A DNA stretch of 52,393 nt from Blastomonas sp. CACIA14H2 (GCA_000503195.1 AYSC01000029.1:1-52393), one strand, 5' to 3'; positions 25,341 through 34,523 are shown, counted from the first letter of the stretch. Made by a program: numbers and translations. The notes: a model not told the origin generated them from the sequence alone.

Positions 25341-28178
25341 CTAGAAGTGCTTGCGCACCGCTAGGGTAAAGCGTTGCAGACGGGGGTCGCCGAACGACGA
25401 ATATCCAAGCTGGTCGATGCCGGACGCCACCGTAGGGGGCTTCTGGTCAAAGATGTTCTGGATGCCGAGGCGGATATTGGTGCCCTCCAGAAGGCCGCCC
25501 GCCGGGAAATCATAGCTGACATAGATGTCGCTATAGTTCTGGCTGCCGATGCGGGCGGCGCCCTGCCACGCTTCCTGCTGGGCGCAGATAAAGGCCGTCA
25601 GCACCGAGCTGCAGACCCGGTAACCACCATAAATCTGCGTGTTCCAGCCGGCACTCCATGAACCGCTGCTCCAGTCCACACCGACATTCGCACGCCACTT
25701 GAGCGGTCCTTCAAAGAACCCGGCACGGTTGACCGAGGGGTCGCCTGGCAACGCCCGCAGGCTCAGCTCCTTGGTGTGCGTGGCAACACCATAGAAATGC
25801 AGGTCGCCAATGCTGGTGTCCTTGAGATCATAATCCACCTGAAAATCGATGGCCTTCAACCGCGACTTCGACAGATTGAGGGTCGAGGTGTCCACAGACG
25901 TGATCGGCCCCGGGGTGCCGGGGGCGTCTCCGGGCAGATTGGGGCCGCGCTTGATGCGGTCGGCGAACGCCTTTTCGTTGGCCAGGAAGAAGGTGATAGG
26001 TAGGTTCAGCACCTCGTCGCTCTTGCGGATCGAGGTCAGGTCGACCGAGATGCGCAATCCCGGCACGAAACTGGGCGTCAGCACGACACCAGCCGAAAAG
26101 CTGTTCGACTTTTCGGGCTTCAGATCGGGATTGCCACCACCCAGCACGGTTAGCGGGCCGGGAATGAGACTGTTGCCGCGCGCCGGATCGCGCAGATTGA
26201 GCAGCGAGATCAGGAAGCTGCTGAACAGCGAGGGGGGTTCCGACCGGATATTGCCCAGTTTCGGCGGCAGGAAACCGTTACCCCAGCTGGCCCGGAACGC
26301 GATGTCCTTGGCGGGCGCGTACTTGATCCCGACGGTGTAGTTCGTCGTCGAAAGAGCGTTTTCGGATGCAGTCTGGGCCGGAAACGGGCCGGTCTGGCTC
26401 GGGACGCGGATCGAGGAACCGGAAAAGCGCGTGTCGTATCGATCGTGACGAACCGATCCCATCAACTCCAGCTGGTGAAACAAGGGGACGCCGTTCGATG
26501 GCGCGAAGATCGGCGCGCGAAGCTCCAGATAGCCTGATTCGACATTCTGAATCGCCCTGGGATTCCAGAAAAAGGTCGTCTGGCCGAAGAAGGACGATGT
26601 GTTCACCGTTTCATCGCTCGATTCCCAGCGCCGCTCGAGCAAGGCTGTCGCCGTAAGGTTGCCGCCCGGCAGCTTGAACACCGGACCACCCAGCCGCAGC
26701 GACGCTATTTCCAGTGTCGTTCCGGCGACGTTCGACGAGGAGAAGACATCGAACAGCGACAACGGATTTGCCAGCGGATTGGCCCTGAGATCACGGAATG
26801 CGGCAGCCTGAAGCGCTTCCTCACCCTCGAAGGACGGCCCCAGCACGGTATTGCTGACGCTGTTCCCCTTGCTCTCCAGCCAGTCATATTGCAGCGCCGC
26901 GCTCCATTGATACGGCAAGCGGATGATCGCGCCCACATTGACGCGGGTATTGCGAGTGTTCTGCGTCTGCGCAAAACTGTCGGGAATGTCGAAGAACCGC
27001 AGCACATCCTGGTTGAACGGGTTGGCTGGCGCGCTGCCAGGGATGAACAGCGTGTACTGGATCGGCGTGATGTTGGTGCTCTTGGATTCATCGCGCGAGA
27101 AATCGGCAAAGATTTCGACGTTCTTCCCGAATTCGCGCCGGATGTTGACATTGTACGTCGTGACGTTCGGTGCAGTGAAAATTGGCAAGGACGAGCGGTT
27201 GTAGATCAGGCTGCCCGCCCGCGCCGAGAGATCGGCAGGATTGCCCGAATAATTGTCGGGTATGCTGGTGAACGCCGAACCGAGCGCCGTGCCGTTTTTC
27301 AACACGAGGCGATCGGTCGCACAGTCGAAGCCGTCGATCGTCGAGCAGATATTCGGCCCGCCGAGCAGGACGGTGGCGTTCACCGGATCATTACGGAACT
27401 GCAGTTCGGCACCACGCCGGAAGAAGTTGCGGTCGCTCGCCACCAGGGTCTGCGATCGCGACCGCGAGAACGACCCCATGATACGGGTGCGCCCCTTGTC
27501 GAACGTAAGGCCGCCATTGACGCTGAAGAAGCTCTGGCCAACCTCGAAATCGGACGAGTCATTGTAGCGGGCTTCCAGGTCGAGACCCGAATAGTCGCGC
27601 TTGAGGATGATGTTGATCACCCCGCCGGTCGCGCCGCCGCCATAAATGCCGCTCGCGGTCGCGGGCAGGACCTCGATCCGGTCGATCTGCGCCATCGAAA
27701 TGCCGTTGATGTTCGGCTGACCGAACGAATCCTCGGTCGTGATGCTGGGCAGACGCCGACCATCCACGAGAACCAGCGTTTCATCAGACCCCAGCCCGCG
27801 CAGGTCGAGCCGACCCGCGGCCGAGGTCGGAGGGCCGACCTGCGACTGAGTCTGCTGCGTCGCGTTCATCGGGAGGCGCGATTGCAGGAAGTCCTCGACA
27901 TTCTGCGCACCGCTCCGCGTCAGCACGGTGGAATCAAACACGATATAGGGCTGGATATCGTCGCGGTTGCGCCGGATGTCGTTGTTCAACGAACGCTGGC
28001 CAACTACGAGGATGTCGGCAACGCCCTCGACCTGGTCGTCTTGCGGGCTTTCAGACGCGCCATCGGGATCCTCCACCTCCTGCGCGAGTGCTGCCGGTGC
28101 GCACAATGCTATCCCAAGCGCCACGACGCTCGTGCCAAGCCATGGCCGCACGCTCAAAACCTTGCTGTTTGCGTTCAT
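25341..28178 (-). CDS. TonB-dependent outer-membrane receptor
   Basis: The protein has 945 residues. The ATG at 28178 gives a proper signal peptide (MNANSKVLSVRPWLGTSVVA to about ALAQ); the in-frame upstream extension does not. The plug domain (about 65-205) includes LRGLGSDETLVLVDGRRLP and IDRIEVLPATASGIYGGGAT. The rest is a 22-strand-type barrel ending in LQRFTLAVRKHF with a terminal Phe, as required for outer-membrane insertion. No FecA-like N-terminal signalling domain is visible between signal peptide and plug, although a FecI/FecR-like pair is nearby. The ligand is unknown. Neighbouring peptide-type transporter and TldD/E genes make a peptide a candidate ligand. Confidence 0.92.
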   Translation of the reverse strand: MNANSKVLSVRPWLGTSVVALGIALCAPAALAQEVEDPDGASESPQDDQVEGVADILVVGQRSLNNDIRRNRDDIQPYIVFDSTVLTRSGAQNVEDFLQSRLPMNATQQTQSQVGPPTSAAGRLDLRGLGSDETLVLVDGRRLPSITTEDSFGQPNINGISMAQIDRIEVLPATASGIYGGGATGGVINIILKRDYSGLDLEARYNDSSDFEVGQSFFSVNGGLTFDKGRTRIMGSFSRSRSQTLVASDRNFFRRGAELQFRNDPVNATVLLGGPNICSTIDGFDCATDRLVLKNGTALGSAFTSIPDNYSGNPADLSARAGSLIYNRSSLPIFTAPNVTTYNVNIRREFGKNVEIFADFSRDESKSTNITPIQYTLFIPGSAPANPFNQDVLRFFDIPDSFAQTQNTRNTRVNVGAIIRLPYQWSAALQYDWLESKGNSVSNTVLGPSFEGEEALQAAAFRDLRANPLANPLSLFDVFSSSNVAGTTLEIASLRLGGPVFKLPGGNLTATALLERRWESSDETVNTSSFFGQTTFFWNPRAIQNVESGYLELRAPIFAPSNGVPLFHQLELMGSVRHDRYDTRFSGSSIRVPSQTGPFPAQTASENALSTTNYTVGIKYAPAKDIAFRASWGNGFLPPKLGNIRSEPPSLFSSFLISLLNLRDPARGNSLIPGPLTVLGGGNPDLKPEKSNSFSAGVVLTPSFVPGLRISVDLTSIRKSDEVLNLPITFFLANEKAFADRIKRGPNLPGDAPGTPGPITSVDTSTLNLSKSRLKAIDFQVDYDLKDTSIGDLHFYGVATHTKELSLRALPGDPSVNRAGFFEGPLKWRANVGVDWSSGSWSAGWNTQIYGGYRVCSSVLTAFICAQQEAWQGAARIGSQNYSDIYVSYDFPAGGLLEGTNIRLGIQNIFDQKPPTVASGIDQLGYSSFGDPRLQRFTLAVRKHF

Positions 28179-28388
28179 CGGACTGCCCCTTCCCTTGAGA
28201 CTGTGATTATCCCCACCCGATAAGACGCATGACCATTTTGTTTCCGCCATTCGCGACGTCATAAAAAGTTAATTATCGGTCGCGCGGTGTAACTTCCTGT
28301 CTCACTGGAAAACTCCCGCAGCGGTTCCGCGTCGCAGCCGATCGGACGCAAGGCAGCCTGCACTGCCCCACGCCCCGAGGACTGTTTG

Positions 28389-30173
28389 TCAGCTTGCCGA
28401 GGGACGAAGCGGGGACACATCGGCCACGCCATTCTCGATCAGCAGCCGCTGGTCATGATATGCCGCGACACTCTGTCGATGCGCGACCGAGATGATCGCA
28501 GCGTTGGGCAGGCGCTCGATCAGCGCCTTGTACAGCTGCTCTTCGGAATGCGCGTCCAGCGCGCTCGTCGCCTCGTCCACGAAGAGGAAGTCCGGCTGCG
28601 CCATGATGGCCCTGGCTGCGGCTATCCGCTGCTGCTCGCCGGGCGAGAGAATGCGGCTCCACGGCATGTAGCTGTGCAGCTGCGGTGCCAGCCGAGCAAG
28701 ATCGAAGGCCTTGAGCAGATCGACATAGTCCGCGTCACTGTGGTTGTCGGGCGGATCGGGATAGGACATCAGACTGGCCAGGGTGCCGTCGGGCATATAG
28801 TTGCGCTGCGGCAGAAACGCGACCTTGGCATTTTCGGGCAGTCTGACGTCACCCTCCCCGAATGGCCAGAGGCCTGCAATGCTGCGCAAGAGGGTGCTCT
28901 TGCCCGCGCCGGAGCTGCCCTGAACGAGCAAGCGGGAACCGGGCGTGATCTCCAGTTCCTCGAGCGCCACCATCGGCTCACCGTTCGGGTATGCGACCTT
29001 GAGGTGGTGAACGCCAACCCGCTGGTCCGCGATCTGCTCGACGTGAATGCCACTGTCCATCGGCACGGACAGCAGATCATCGAGCAACTGAAGCCGCGCG
29101 ACCGCCGAACGCAGGATCGCCAGTTCGGTATACTGGGTCACGATGGCGCTGATCCCCATATAGACCGCGGTGAACGACGCCATCACGACCTGGATGTCGC
29201 CGATCTTCATTTGATCCCTGAGCACGAAGGGAATGCAGATCAGATAGGGGAACAGGAACATGAAGGTCTCGGGCAAGCCCGTCACCAGCGTAATGCGCAT
29301 GTTCGCCACGGTATAGGCCCGCCAGTTGACGACGATCAGTTCGAACGTATTCGCCAGACGGCGCCGCTCGATGCCACCGGCACGCGCAAAGGCAATTGAT
29401 TCACCATTGCCGCGGATCGCCTGCATTTCCTGACGAAACTGCGCCTCGAGACGCTGGCGGACGACTTCCGCGCGCGTCAGCAAGCGGCCGACCCAGTGGA
29501 CCAGCACGGTCATCACGATCGCCAGGGCGAAGGCGACATAGACCAACAGGCCGGGTATCGGCTCGGTCATGCCGACGGCCGGGACAACCAGCGGCGGCGA
29601 CAGGCGCCAGAGTTCCGAGGTATAGAGAAACACGCCGAACACCGAAGCGACGACGGACACGCCGATGATCGTCACCTTCTCGACATAGGTATAGATGTCT
29701 TCCTGGATACGCTGTTCGGGATAGTCGATTTCCGCCCGCTGTTCGAGGTGGAAGAACCGGTTGCCCGCCATCCAGCGATCGAGGAACGGCGCGGTCAGCA
29801 CCTTGCGCATCCGGATGCGAAGGACCAGCCGCGTCCACACGCCGATCACGCCCAGGATCGCCATGGCGCCGCTGTACATCAGAATTTCCCAGACGATCCC
29901 GGGGATCACGTCACTATCCTTGGCCGCCAGCGCGGTCACGATGGCGGAAAACCCGAGCTGCATCTTCAGCAGGACCGATACCGTCGCGGTGCTCTGAACG
30001 AACTGGTACGCGATCAGCAGCGTCCCCAGAATGGGATCGACCTTGACGTAGCGCCAGATCATTCCGGCGCCGTATTTCACATGCTGCCAGACCGTGCCGG
30101 GCGGCACCTCGGGCGGCCGCTCTTCCCGTGCTGCGTCTTGCGCGGAAGGATCGATGACATAACTGTCGGTCAT
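28389..30173 (-). CDS. ABC transporter permease-ATPase fusion (SbmA/BacA/YddA-like)
   Basis: This is a 594-residue half-transporter. The N-terminal domain has about six hydrophobic segments and belongs by its layout to the ABC_membrane_2/SbmA-BacA group. The C-terminal ATPase has Walker A GSSGAGKST at 419, the signature LSPGEQQRIAAARA at 509 and Walker B DFLFVDEATSALD at 528. Relatives transport long-chain substrates, vitamin B12, bleomycin or peptides such as microcin B17. ATG at 30173 was preferred to TTG at 30203. It lies 66 bases after an unknown-family gene and upstream of the TonB receptor gene. Direction of transport cannot be told from sequence; import is favoured by the family and by the receptor. 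Confidence 0.88.
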   Translation of the reverse strand: MTDSYVIDPSAQDAAREERPPEVPPGTVWQHVKYGAGMIWRYVKVDPILGTLLIAYQFVQSTATVSVLLKMQLGFSAIVTALAAKDSDVIPGIVWEILMYSGAMAILGVIGVWTRLVLRIRMRKVLTAPFLDRWMAGNRFFHLEQRAEIDYPEQRIQEDIYTYVEKVTIIGVSVVASVFGVFLYTSELWRLSPPLVVPAVGMTEPIPGLLVYVAFALAIVMTVLVHWVGRLLTRAEVVRQRLEAQFRQEMQAIRGNGESIAFARAGGIERRRLANTFELIVVNWRAYTVANMRITLVTGLPETFMFLFPYLICIPFVLRDQMKIGDIQVVMASFTAVYMGISAIVTQYTELAILRSAVARLQLLDDLLSVPMDSGIHVEQIADQRVGVHHLKVAYPNGEPMVALEELEITPGSRLLVQGSSGAGKSTLLRSIAGLWPFGEGDVRLPENAKVAFLPQRNYMPDGTLASLMSYPDPPDNHSDADYVDLLKAFDLARLAPQLHSYMPWSRILSPGEQQRIAAARAIMAQPDFLFVDEATSALDAHSEEQLYKALIERLPNAAIISVAHRQSVAAYHDQRLLIENGVADVSPLRPSAS

Positions 30174-30239
30174 AGGAGATACAGTCTTAGCTGGAGGTGG
30201 CAATGAAGATGCAGCACGGGGAAATGACGATGAAGCGCG

Positions 30240-31208
30240 TCACCCCGGCCTCTCTCGCAGGAGCGCCAGCAGACTGTCCATCTGCTCGCGCAGAAAGCGA
30301 GTGGCCAGCGGGCGGGTGAGATGTCTGGCAGCGCCCATCCGGGATTCCGCGTCGGGCTGCCGGAACGCCAGCATCGCGCTCTTGAGTTCGGGCACCTGGT
30401 CGAGAATCGCTTCGTCCGAGGCATCGGCAAACCGAGCCTCGCCGCGAAGGTGCCTGAGATGCCGTGCCCCGACGAGCCACGCAATCCGATCCGCCTGATC
30501 CTGCTCCGGCAGGAAGGCTGCCGACAGGCTCTGCAGATAGGCGTGCAGGAATTTCTGGCAGATGGCCGGAAATTCGGGCGCGATGCCAGCCAGGGGCCAT
30601 GGCAGCGATTCCACGAGATCGGCGACCAGAAATCCCTCGGGATCGACGCTGGCCTCCGAGGCCCAAAGCACATTGGCGCGAGCCGCTCGCCACTCTTGCC
30701 GCGAAATGACCTCACCTTCCAGTTCGCGTGTCCATATGGCCAGGATCTGCTGGGCGGCGGCGCGCACCTCTGCGTCGACATGGTCAGCCAGCGAGAAATC
30801 GTCGGACAGGATGTGGCGCACAAAGCGCGGCAGGAAGCGCCGAACGACGTCGCTGACATCATCCCCTGCGGCGATGGCCTCCAGCCATTCGGTCCCGAAT
30901 GCCCAGACCGCATCGTCGCACTGCATGGCAAAGCCATAAGGCGCGGTCTTATCGTCGACGAACGCAACGCCTGCGTTGATCAGGGTTTCGCAAAGAAGCG
31001 CCAGTTCCAGCGGAATTCCGGTTCTGGCGACGAAAACATCGGGATCCTGCGTTTCGGCGATGGTGCCAGCGAGCGAGGCAAAACCACTGTCCGACGACCA
31101 TTTCAGATAGATCAGCGGGATCGCCTGGCGCGCTGCCCACCGTTCCCGAACACGCGCGACCGTCTCGGTTCTGAAGGACAAATGGCCAAGAAACGCTCGA
31201 AGTGGCAT
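30240..31208 (-). CDS. unknown helical protein, cluster family member B
   Basis: The 322-residue protein is not recognised. The ATG at 31208 has GGGAG six bases upstream and aligns with the start of its paralogue at 23939-24895; the frame is open 87 codons further but without homology. It shares RTGIPLELALLCETLINAGV and FGTEWLEAI with that paralogue. Its segment RQEWRAARANVLWA resembles KKAWRSARATLAAV in the protein at 33265-34203. It has no signal peptide or cofactor motif and seems helical and cytoplasmic. Unlike the other two members it is not beside a thioredoxin but directly upstream of the ABC transporter. Confidence 0.8.
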   Translation of the reverse strand: MPLRAFLGHLSFRTETVARVRERWAARQAIPLIYLKWSSDSGFASLAGTIAETQDPDVFVARTGIPLELALLCETLINAGVAFVDDKTAPYGFAMQCDDAVWAFGTEWLEAIAAGDDVSDVVRRFLPRFVRHILSDDFSLADHVDAEVRAAAQQILAIWTRELEGEVISRQEWRAARANVLWASEASVDPEGFLVADLVESLPWPLAGIAPEFPAICQKFLHAYLQSLSAAFLPEQDQADRIAWLVGARHLRHLRGEARFADASDEAILDQVPELKSAMLAFRQPDAESRMGAARHLTRPLATRFLREQMDSLLALLRERPG

Positions 31209-31484
31209 CGCGTACTCCCGCTGGCCGCATGACAGGGAGATGACGAATTGACCCGCACAGCGCACGAACTGCCATCCCCCCAGAAAAAGCCGATCCTTTC
31301 GTTCCCCTGCGGACGAGGGGAGAGAACGGATACTTAGGGGAGACGCATGGCGGTTGCATTTTCCACACCCGGCCCGCGTCGCTTTCTGCAGGTCTTGCCC
31401 GATGCGGGGATCAAAGTTGCCGCCAGCGATGGTCATCAACGCAGGTCGATGCGCGCGGCCGTGGATCACCGAGCCGGCCAGCCG

Positions 31485-31700
31485 TCACGTATCGCTGCTG
31501 TCGCCCTGCAGACCGCGTGCGCGCGCCAGATAGACCGATATGGCTCGGGCACGGGCGAACGCGCCCACGCGGCGCGCATCGCCCGCCAGCCACGCAATGA
31601 GTTCGGCTTCCTCTTCGGCCGAAAGGGCACGCGCATCGATCCGGGCGGCCCATAGAGCTGCCGCATCATCAATCCGTGCACTGCTTTCGCGATGGGACAT
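31485..31700 (-). CDS. minimal FecR-like protein (DUF4880 domain only)
   Basis: The 71-residue protein corresponds only to the N-terminal cytoplasmic domain of FecR-type anti-sigma regulators: ALWAARIDARALSAEEEAEL, then WLAGDARRVGAFARARA. The usual membrane segment and periplasmic FecR domain (about 250 residues more) are missing, and no remnant was seen in any frame of the following 276 bases. It overlaps the end of the sigma-factor gene by 32 bases, the normal FecI-FecR arrangement. It could be a stand-alone cytoplasmic sigma-binding modulator or the remnant of a decayed anti-sigma gene. Confidence 0.65.
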   Translation of the reverse strand: MSHRESSARIDDAAALWAARIDARALSAEEEAELIAWLAGDARRVGAFARARAISVYLARARGLQGDSSDT

Positions 31701-32271
31701 CTAATCCAGTACGATTTGCCTTGTGTGCTCTAGACGCGCCACGCGACGAAATTCCGGAACGCGCAATTGCGTCCATAAACAGGCGCAAGCCCTTTGCCAT
31801 GTGTTTTTCCACGGTGCTTTCCGAAACGTTCAGCCGCTGGGCCGTCTCGCGCTGCGACAATCCGTCGATCCGGCGCAGCGTGAACACGGTGGCAACCTGC
31901 GGAGGAAAGCCGGCCAGGATTTGATGGATGCGGTGCAGTTCGTCCCGATCGCAGATCGTGCATTCAGGCGATGGTTCCTCGCTTTCGAAACACGACAATT
32001 CGTCATCTTCGACGGTGCGGATGGAGACGACCTGCGACCGGCGCAGGTGGGTGTAGATGATCGATTGCGCGGTTTGCATGAGATAGGCCCGCGGGTTGCG
32101 CACGCCTTCGACACAGCCCACAGATGCCAGCCGCGCATAGGCTTCCTGCACGATGTCATCGACATCGAGCCCCGCCACATGCCGCCGCGCCAGCCATGCG
32201 CGCAGGTTGGGCTCGAGCGGCAGGATGTGCTGGGCCAGCCAGGCAGCCCGTGCGTCGCCGACACCGATCAT
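31669..32271 (-). CDS. FecI-type ECF sigma factor
   Basis: The protein has 200 residues. The ATG at 32271 gives the usual short N terminus; the open frame runs 49 codons further without similarity. Region 2 shows LDVDDIVQEAYARL and NPRAYLMQTAQSIIYTHLRR. Region 4 shows FPPQVATVFTLRRIDGLSQRETAQRLNVSESTVEKHM, quoted here in joined parts: FPPQVATVFTLRRIDG and LSQRETAQRLNVSESTVE. It has an unusual basic tail of about 25 residues (RGASRAHKANRTG). Such factors direct polymerase to TonB-receptor promoters. It is followed by the shortened FecR-like gene and sits 91 bases after the AraC regulator. Confidence 0.9.
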   Translation of the reverse strand: MIGVGDARAAWLAQHILPLEPNLRAWLARRHVAGLDVDDIVQEAYARLASVGCVEGVRNPRAYLMQTAQSIIYTHLRRSQVVSIRTVEDDELSCFESEEPSPECTICDRDELHRIHQILAGFPPQVATVFTLRRIDGLSQRETAQRLNVSESTVEKHMAKGLRLFMDAIARSGISSRGASRAHKANRTGLDVPSRKQCTD

Positions 32272-32362
32272 GCTGCGATCACCCGGCCAAAAACGCGCGT
32301 TGCGCTGCGCGGCAGACGCTGCGGAAAACACGAAGACATTTCCGTGCAAGAGGCGATCCGGT

Positions 32363-33265
32363 TCATGGCACAAGCCGCCCGCTGCGGTTCTGGCGCATCG
32401 TCTTGGCAGCGACGCCAAAGCGGGCCCGGAACAGATGGGAGAAGTGCGAAAGGCTGGAGAACCCTACATTATAGGCGATTTCCGATATGCGATCATTGGT
32501 CCGCATCAGCTGGTATTGCGCGGTCACCAACCTGATTTCGTTGAGGAAACTGTTGAAGCTGGTGCCATGGTTCGCGCAGCTCTTGTAGATCGTCCTGACA
32601 GAGCATTTGAGACTGATGGCCGCATCCTGGGCAGACAGCCCCGGGGTATCAAGGTTGCGGATGATGAACTCCAGTATGGCCCCCATGCGGCCCTGCCAGC
32701 GCGGCTGGGCCTTGTCCGCATCGACGCAGGCCGCCAGGGCCGTGCGCATGAGGTCCGAGATCATCGTCAGCGCCTGCGACGCGACGGTTTCATCATCCGG
32801 CGTCATGGCAAACAGCATTTCAGCCAGGCGTGCGATGATGGGCGAAGCGAAATAGCCCTTGTCGACATAAAGATCGGGCAGGATCAGGAAGCCGTCCAGA
32901 AACCGCTGCATGGCCCACCAGGCCGGAAGCACGACGATCAGCGCATCCAGATCGCCCGTGCCCTCAAGGGTCATCGGCTGCCAGGCGCAAGCGACGAAGA
33001 TATCACCCGCGGACAGGGTTCGGCTGTGGCCCGCCTGACCGACGCTCAGCTCGCCGGAGCGGATGAAGATGATGTGCGCACAGAAGCCCGGACCATCGAA
33101 GTTGCTGGCCCCTTCCAGGGCAAAGGCGAATGGGCCGCAGGTCAGATGATGGATTATTGCAATATCGCGCAAAACGCTTTCGACGTGCCAGGGGTCGCCG
33201 CCGCGCAATCCGCGAACCGGATTGGCGGCAAAGATCGAGGCAATTTGCGCGGGGACGACTGCCAT
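32363..33265 (-). CDS. AraC-family transcriptional regulator
   Basis: The protein has 300 residues. The N-terminal ligand or dimer domain (about 1-180) is cupin-like, with LSVGQAGHSRTLSAGDIFVA resembling the AraC_binding_2 group. The C-terminal domain holds two helix-turn-helix motifs, the first around LSAQDAAISLKCSVRTIYKS and the second around ISEIAYNVGFSSLSHFSHLF, followed by RARFGVAAKTMRQ. The start at 33265 overlaps the preceding gene's stop (ATGA), and the frame upstream lies inside that gene. Being coupled to the unknown-thioredoxin genes rather than transcribed apart suggests it belongs to the pmbA-tldD-trxB unit. The inducer is unknown. Confidence 0.9.
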   Translation of the reverse strand: MAVVPAQIASIFAANPVRGLRGGDPWHVESVLRDIAIIHHLTCGPFAFALEGASNFDGPGFCAHIIFIRSGELSVGQAGHSRTLSAGDIFVACAWQPMTLEGTGDLDALIVVLPAWWAMQRFLDGFLILPDLYVDKGYFASPIIARLAEMLFAMTPDDETVASQALTMISDLMRTALAACVDADKAQPRWQGRMGAILEFIIRNLDTPGLSAQDAAISLKCSVRTIYKSCANHGTSFNSFLNEIRLVTAQYQLMRTNDRISEIAYNVGFSSLSHFSHLFRARFGVAAKTMRQNRSGRLVP

Positions 33266-34203
33266 CAGAGCTGTTGCCGATCGTGCAGGCCGACAGGCTC
33301 GGCCGGGTTGATGGCCGTCGTCTCCGCTACCAGCGTGGCTTGGGCCAGATCCAGCATGCGTCGCTGGATCGACCCGCGCCAGGCCGCCACTTTGGCATTG
33401 GATCGCTCGCGTCTGGCGACCGATCGCTGCTTGAGCGCATGACGCACCGGATCCGCCCTCCAGAGCTTCTCGACTTCGGCCATAAAGTCCTCGACACCGA
33501 TGCTCTCGACCGATTGGCCTTGTGCCAGCGAATCCATCGCCTCTTCGTTGACCTTGTTCATCTCGGTCTCGAATGTTGCGCTTTCCTCGGCGGTGAAGCA
33601 GTCCTCGTCGGACGCATCGGCCTCGAGATTGACCGCGGCCGCCCATGCCGAGATCACGTCATGCGCAGCACCCGGAGCCTGATCAAGATCCCAGCCCAGC
33701 GACATGACCAGATCGGTCGCCTTCTCCGCGGCCGGATCATCATGGCGGACAGCCGCGAGCGTCGCCCGCGCGGACCGCCAGGCCTTTTTGTCCACCGCCT
33801 GTTCGACAGATTGCTTCACCAGAGCAACGACCCCCTCGCATGCGTCACGGACCGGCCCCGGCGCGACCATGCGGGCGCGACCATAAACCGGGTCGGTCCA
33901 AGCCAGAAGCAGCGTCTGACGGGCCAGCTCCCCTGTCTCGGCACCCACGGGAATGGCGTTGAGCAATGCCTCATAAAAGGAACGCGCATCTTCTGCTTCG
34001 CCGAACGCACCGAGCGCGGGCAAGAGCCGCGCGAGCGCCGGGTGAAGGCCATGCTCGGCCGAGATGGCGGAAATATCTCCCTCGATCGAGGCGCGCGTCA
34101 GCCAAGCGGTGTAGATCGGACCCTTGTTGCGGATGTCGGCGATCAACGCCTGCCGCCGCGCCTCTTCGCCAAAGGCGCGGAATGTGTTGCCGGGCCCGCT
34201 CAC
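33265..34203 (-). CDS. unknown helical protein, cluster family member C
   Basis: The 312-residue protein is not recognised by name. Its GTG start at 34203 overlaps the thioredoxin stop (GTGA) and its stop overlaps the AraC start (ATGA), so all three are probably translationally coupled. Length, helical composition and several aligned positions link it to the unknown proteins at 30240 and 23939. Examples are FYEALLNAIPVG beside FGTEWLEAIAAG, KKAWRSARATLAAV beside RQEWRAARANVLWA, and DLVMSLGWDL beside DLVESLPWPL. The relationship is distant and judged by eye. No signal peptide, membrane segment or catalytic motif is evident. An acidic stretch (ADASDEDCFTAEESATFE) lies near residue 200. Confidence 0.78.
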   Translation of the reverse strand: MSGPGNTFRAFGEEARRQALIADIRNKGPIYTAWLTRASIEGDISAISAEHGLHPALARLLPALGAFGEAEDARSFYEALLNAIPVGAETGELARQTLLLAWTDPVYGRARMVAPGPVRDACEGVVALVKQSVEQAVDKKAWRSARATLAAVRHDDPAAEKATDLVMSLGWDLDQAPGAAHDVISAWAAAVNLEADASDEDCFTAEESATFETEMNKVNEEAMDSLAQGQSVESIGVEDFMAEVEKLWRADPVRHALKQRSVARRERSNAKVAAWRGSIQRRMLDLAQATLVAETTAINPAEPVGLHDRQQL

Positions 34204-34523
34204 GCAAGCGGCTCCAGTACCGAAGCGAGCTTGCCGCGCGATACCAGACCTTGGAAGCGCTCGATCGGCTGGCCATCCTTCATCACGATGAACGTCGGCA
34301 CACCCTGAACGTCATAGGTCCTGGCAAGCGTCGGTTCCTCGTCGACATCCACCTTGACGAACGCGATCTCTCCCTCGAACTCGCGTGCGGCATCCTCCAG
34401 CGCCGGCGCCGATGCCTTGCACGGGCCGCACCAGGCAGCGTGAAAATCAACCAGCACCGGAATCTGCGACTGGAGAACCTCGGCCTCGAAGGTTTCTGTC
34501 GTAACGATCTTCAGTCGGGACAT
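34200..34523 (-). CDS. thioredoxin (cluster copy 3)
   Basis: The 107-residue thioredoxin has WCGPC at residues 31-35 (VDFHAAWCGPCKASAPALED) and the cis-Pro loop GVPTFIVM. It is more divergent than copies 1 and 2, with His-Ala-Ala before the active site instead of Trp-Ala-Pro. The ATG at 34523 was chosen because homology starts there; the longer open frame runs back into trxB. It lies 16 bases after the thioredoxin reductase gene, so reductase and substrate thioredoxin are adjacent, and it is coupled by GTGA to the unknown gene. Confidence 0.93.
   Translation of the reverse strand: MSRLKIVTTETFEAEVLQSQIPVLVDFHAAWCGPCKASAPALEDAAREFEGEIAFVKVDVDEEPTLARTYDVQGVPTFIVMKDGQPIERFQGLVSRGKLASVLEPLA

Noticed and set aside
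23436-28342. Similar short stretch (CCGCGTCGCAGC) near 23446 and 28328
   Set aside because: The match is short and GC-rich, the positions relative to starts differ, and one overlaps a ribosome-binding region; chance is likely.
31209-31484. Remainder of a frameshifted fecR gene
   Set aside because: All three minus-strand frames after the 71-codon gene were read; none gives a membrane segment or FecR-domain sequence.
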